Assembly: GCA_023435435.1 (NCBI GenBank)
Contig: JAEYRW010000026.1
Coordinates: 1 to 47,904 of the forward strand
Source: Bacillota bacterium
Lineage (GTDB): Bacteria > Bacillota > Clostridia > Christensenellales > Aristaeellaceae
Length of the DNA: 47,904 bases
Reading direction: 5' to 3'
Shown here: positions 47,780 through 47,904 of the stretch, piece after piece
Layout of the letters: each line of letters starts with the position of its first letter
How positions within the stretch are numbered: the first letter of the stretch is position 1
Notes under the pieces: generated by a model
The model's database searches: none
What the model was told of the DNA's origin: nothing
What the model saw: the letters and a program-made list of their open reading frames with translations, nothing else
Position numbers and translations under genes: made by a program

Positions 47780-47904
47780 AATCCCCTTCATGGGGATTGC
47801 ATATCTGTCCTTGGGGGCGCGCGGAGGCCGAAAGCCCGCGCGACCCGATTTCAGTTTTGGGGTGTCCCCTCCAAAACCAGATTTGGCGGCGCGGGGTTCG
47901 GCCC
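47780..47904. repeat. Hairpins downstream of the ABC-F gene
   Basis: AATCCCC / GGGGATT (47780-47798, loop TTCAT) forms a clear hairpin, followed by a GC-rich palindrome around 47818-47845 and TTTTGG...CCAAAA near 47857-47878. The first could end the ABC-F transcript despite lacking a T-tract. No gene is supported up to the window end. Confidence 0.45.

Overview
The window is GC-rich, densely coded bacterial DNA. A SCIFF peptide with its radical-SAM maturase, YesM/YesN-type regulation, a trimeric-type [FeFe] hydrogenase, ABC-F proteins and many G-rich ribosome-binding sites point to an anaerobic, probably gut-living, member of the Clostridia. The species cannot be named from sequence alone. 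I found no tRNA, rRNA, CRISPR array, phage module or transposase gene. Gene content alternates between a glycan/sulfate-ester foraging locus, housekeeping blocks and energy metabolism.

Layout. 1-1524: GH4 glycosidase (minus). 1629-3434: Suv3-type RNA helicase, whose end overlaps a convergent C45-type Ntn hydrolase. 3427-14341 (minus): one long run of an oligopeptide-type ABC importer (binding protein, two permeases, two ATPases), two Cys-type sulfatases, a URO-D-like protein and the C45 hydrolase. Facing it at 14490-16908 is a YesN/YesM two-component pair. 16948-18295: a 51-residue GTG-start gene and CorA. 18340-21435: Orn/Lys/Arg decarboxylase-family enzyme, a tandemly duplicated SCIFF precursor, an internal terminator hairpin and the SCIFF maturase. 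21493-24607: leader with a terminator, a frameshifted Lsa-like ABC-F gene, a GNAT and a ferritin. 24684-28535: Fpg-like protein without the catalytic proline, a membrane-anchored SPOR-like protein, a sugar-phosphate isomerase-like protein and an MFS transporter. 28601-32485: GyrI-like protein, DUF362 ferredoxin protein, two DUF1801 proteins and a third sulfatase. 32605-35654: a phasin-like small protein, an AarF/UbiB kinase, an ACT-like small protein, a 193-bp MITE-like element and an AhpD-like protein. 35740-41764: a strong promoter, a leader of about 375 nt and a three-gene [FeFe] hydrogenase operon whose NuoF-like subunit is fused to a GltD/NfnB-like flavoprotein. 41858-47748: a BtrH-like protein, an AraC regulator, a second URO-D-like protein, a GDPD-GNAT fusion and a YkpA-like ABC-F protein with one degenerate ATP site.

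How the parts may work together. The two-component pair probably controls the divergent importer/sulfatase run, which fits uptake and desulfation of host or dietary glycans, with the GH4 enzyme nearby. All three sulfatases need a formylglycine-generating enzyme that is not in the window. The hydrogenase operon resembles the glutamate-synthase-linked (group A2-like) arrangement and may couple H2, NAD(P)H and another electron carrier. The most unusual feature is the SCIFF precursor: two complete, nearly identical six-cysteine units in one 87-residue peptide, with a hairpin plus T-tract between it and its maturase.
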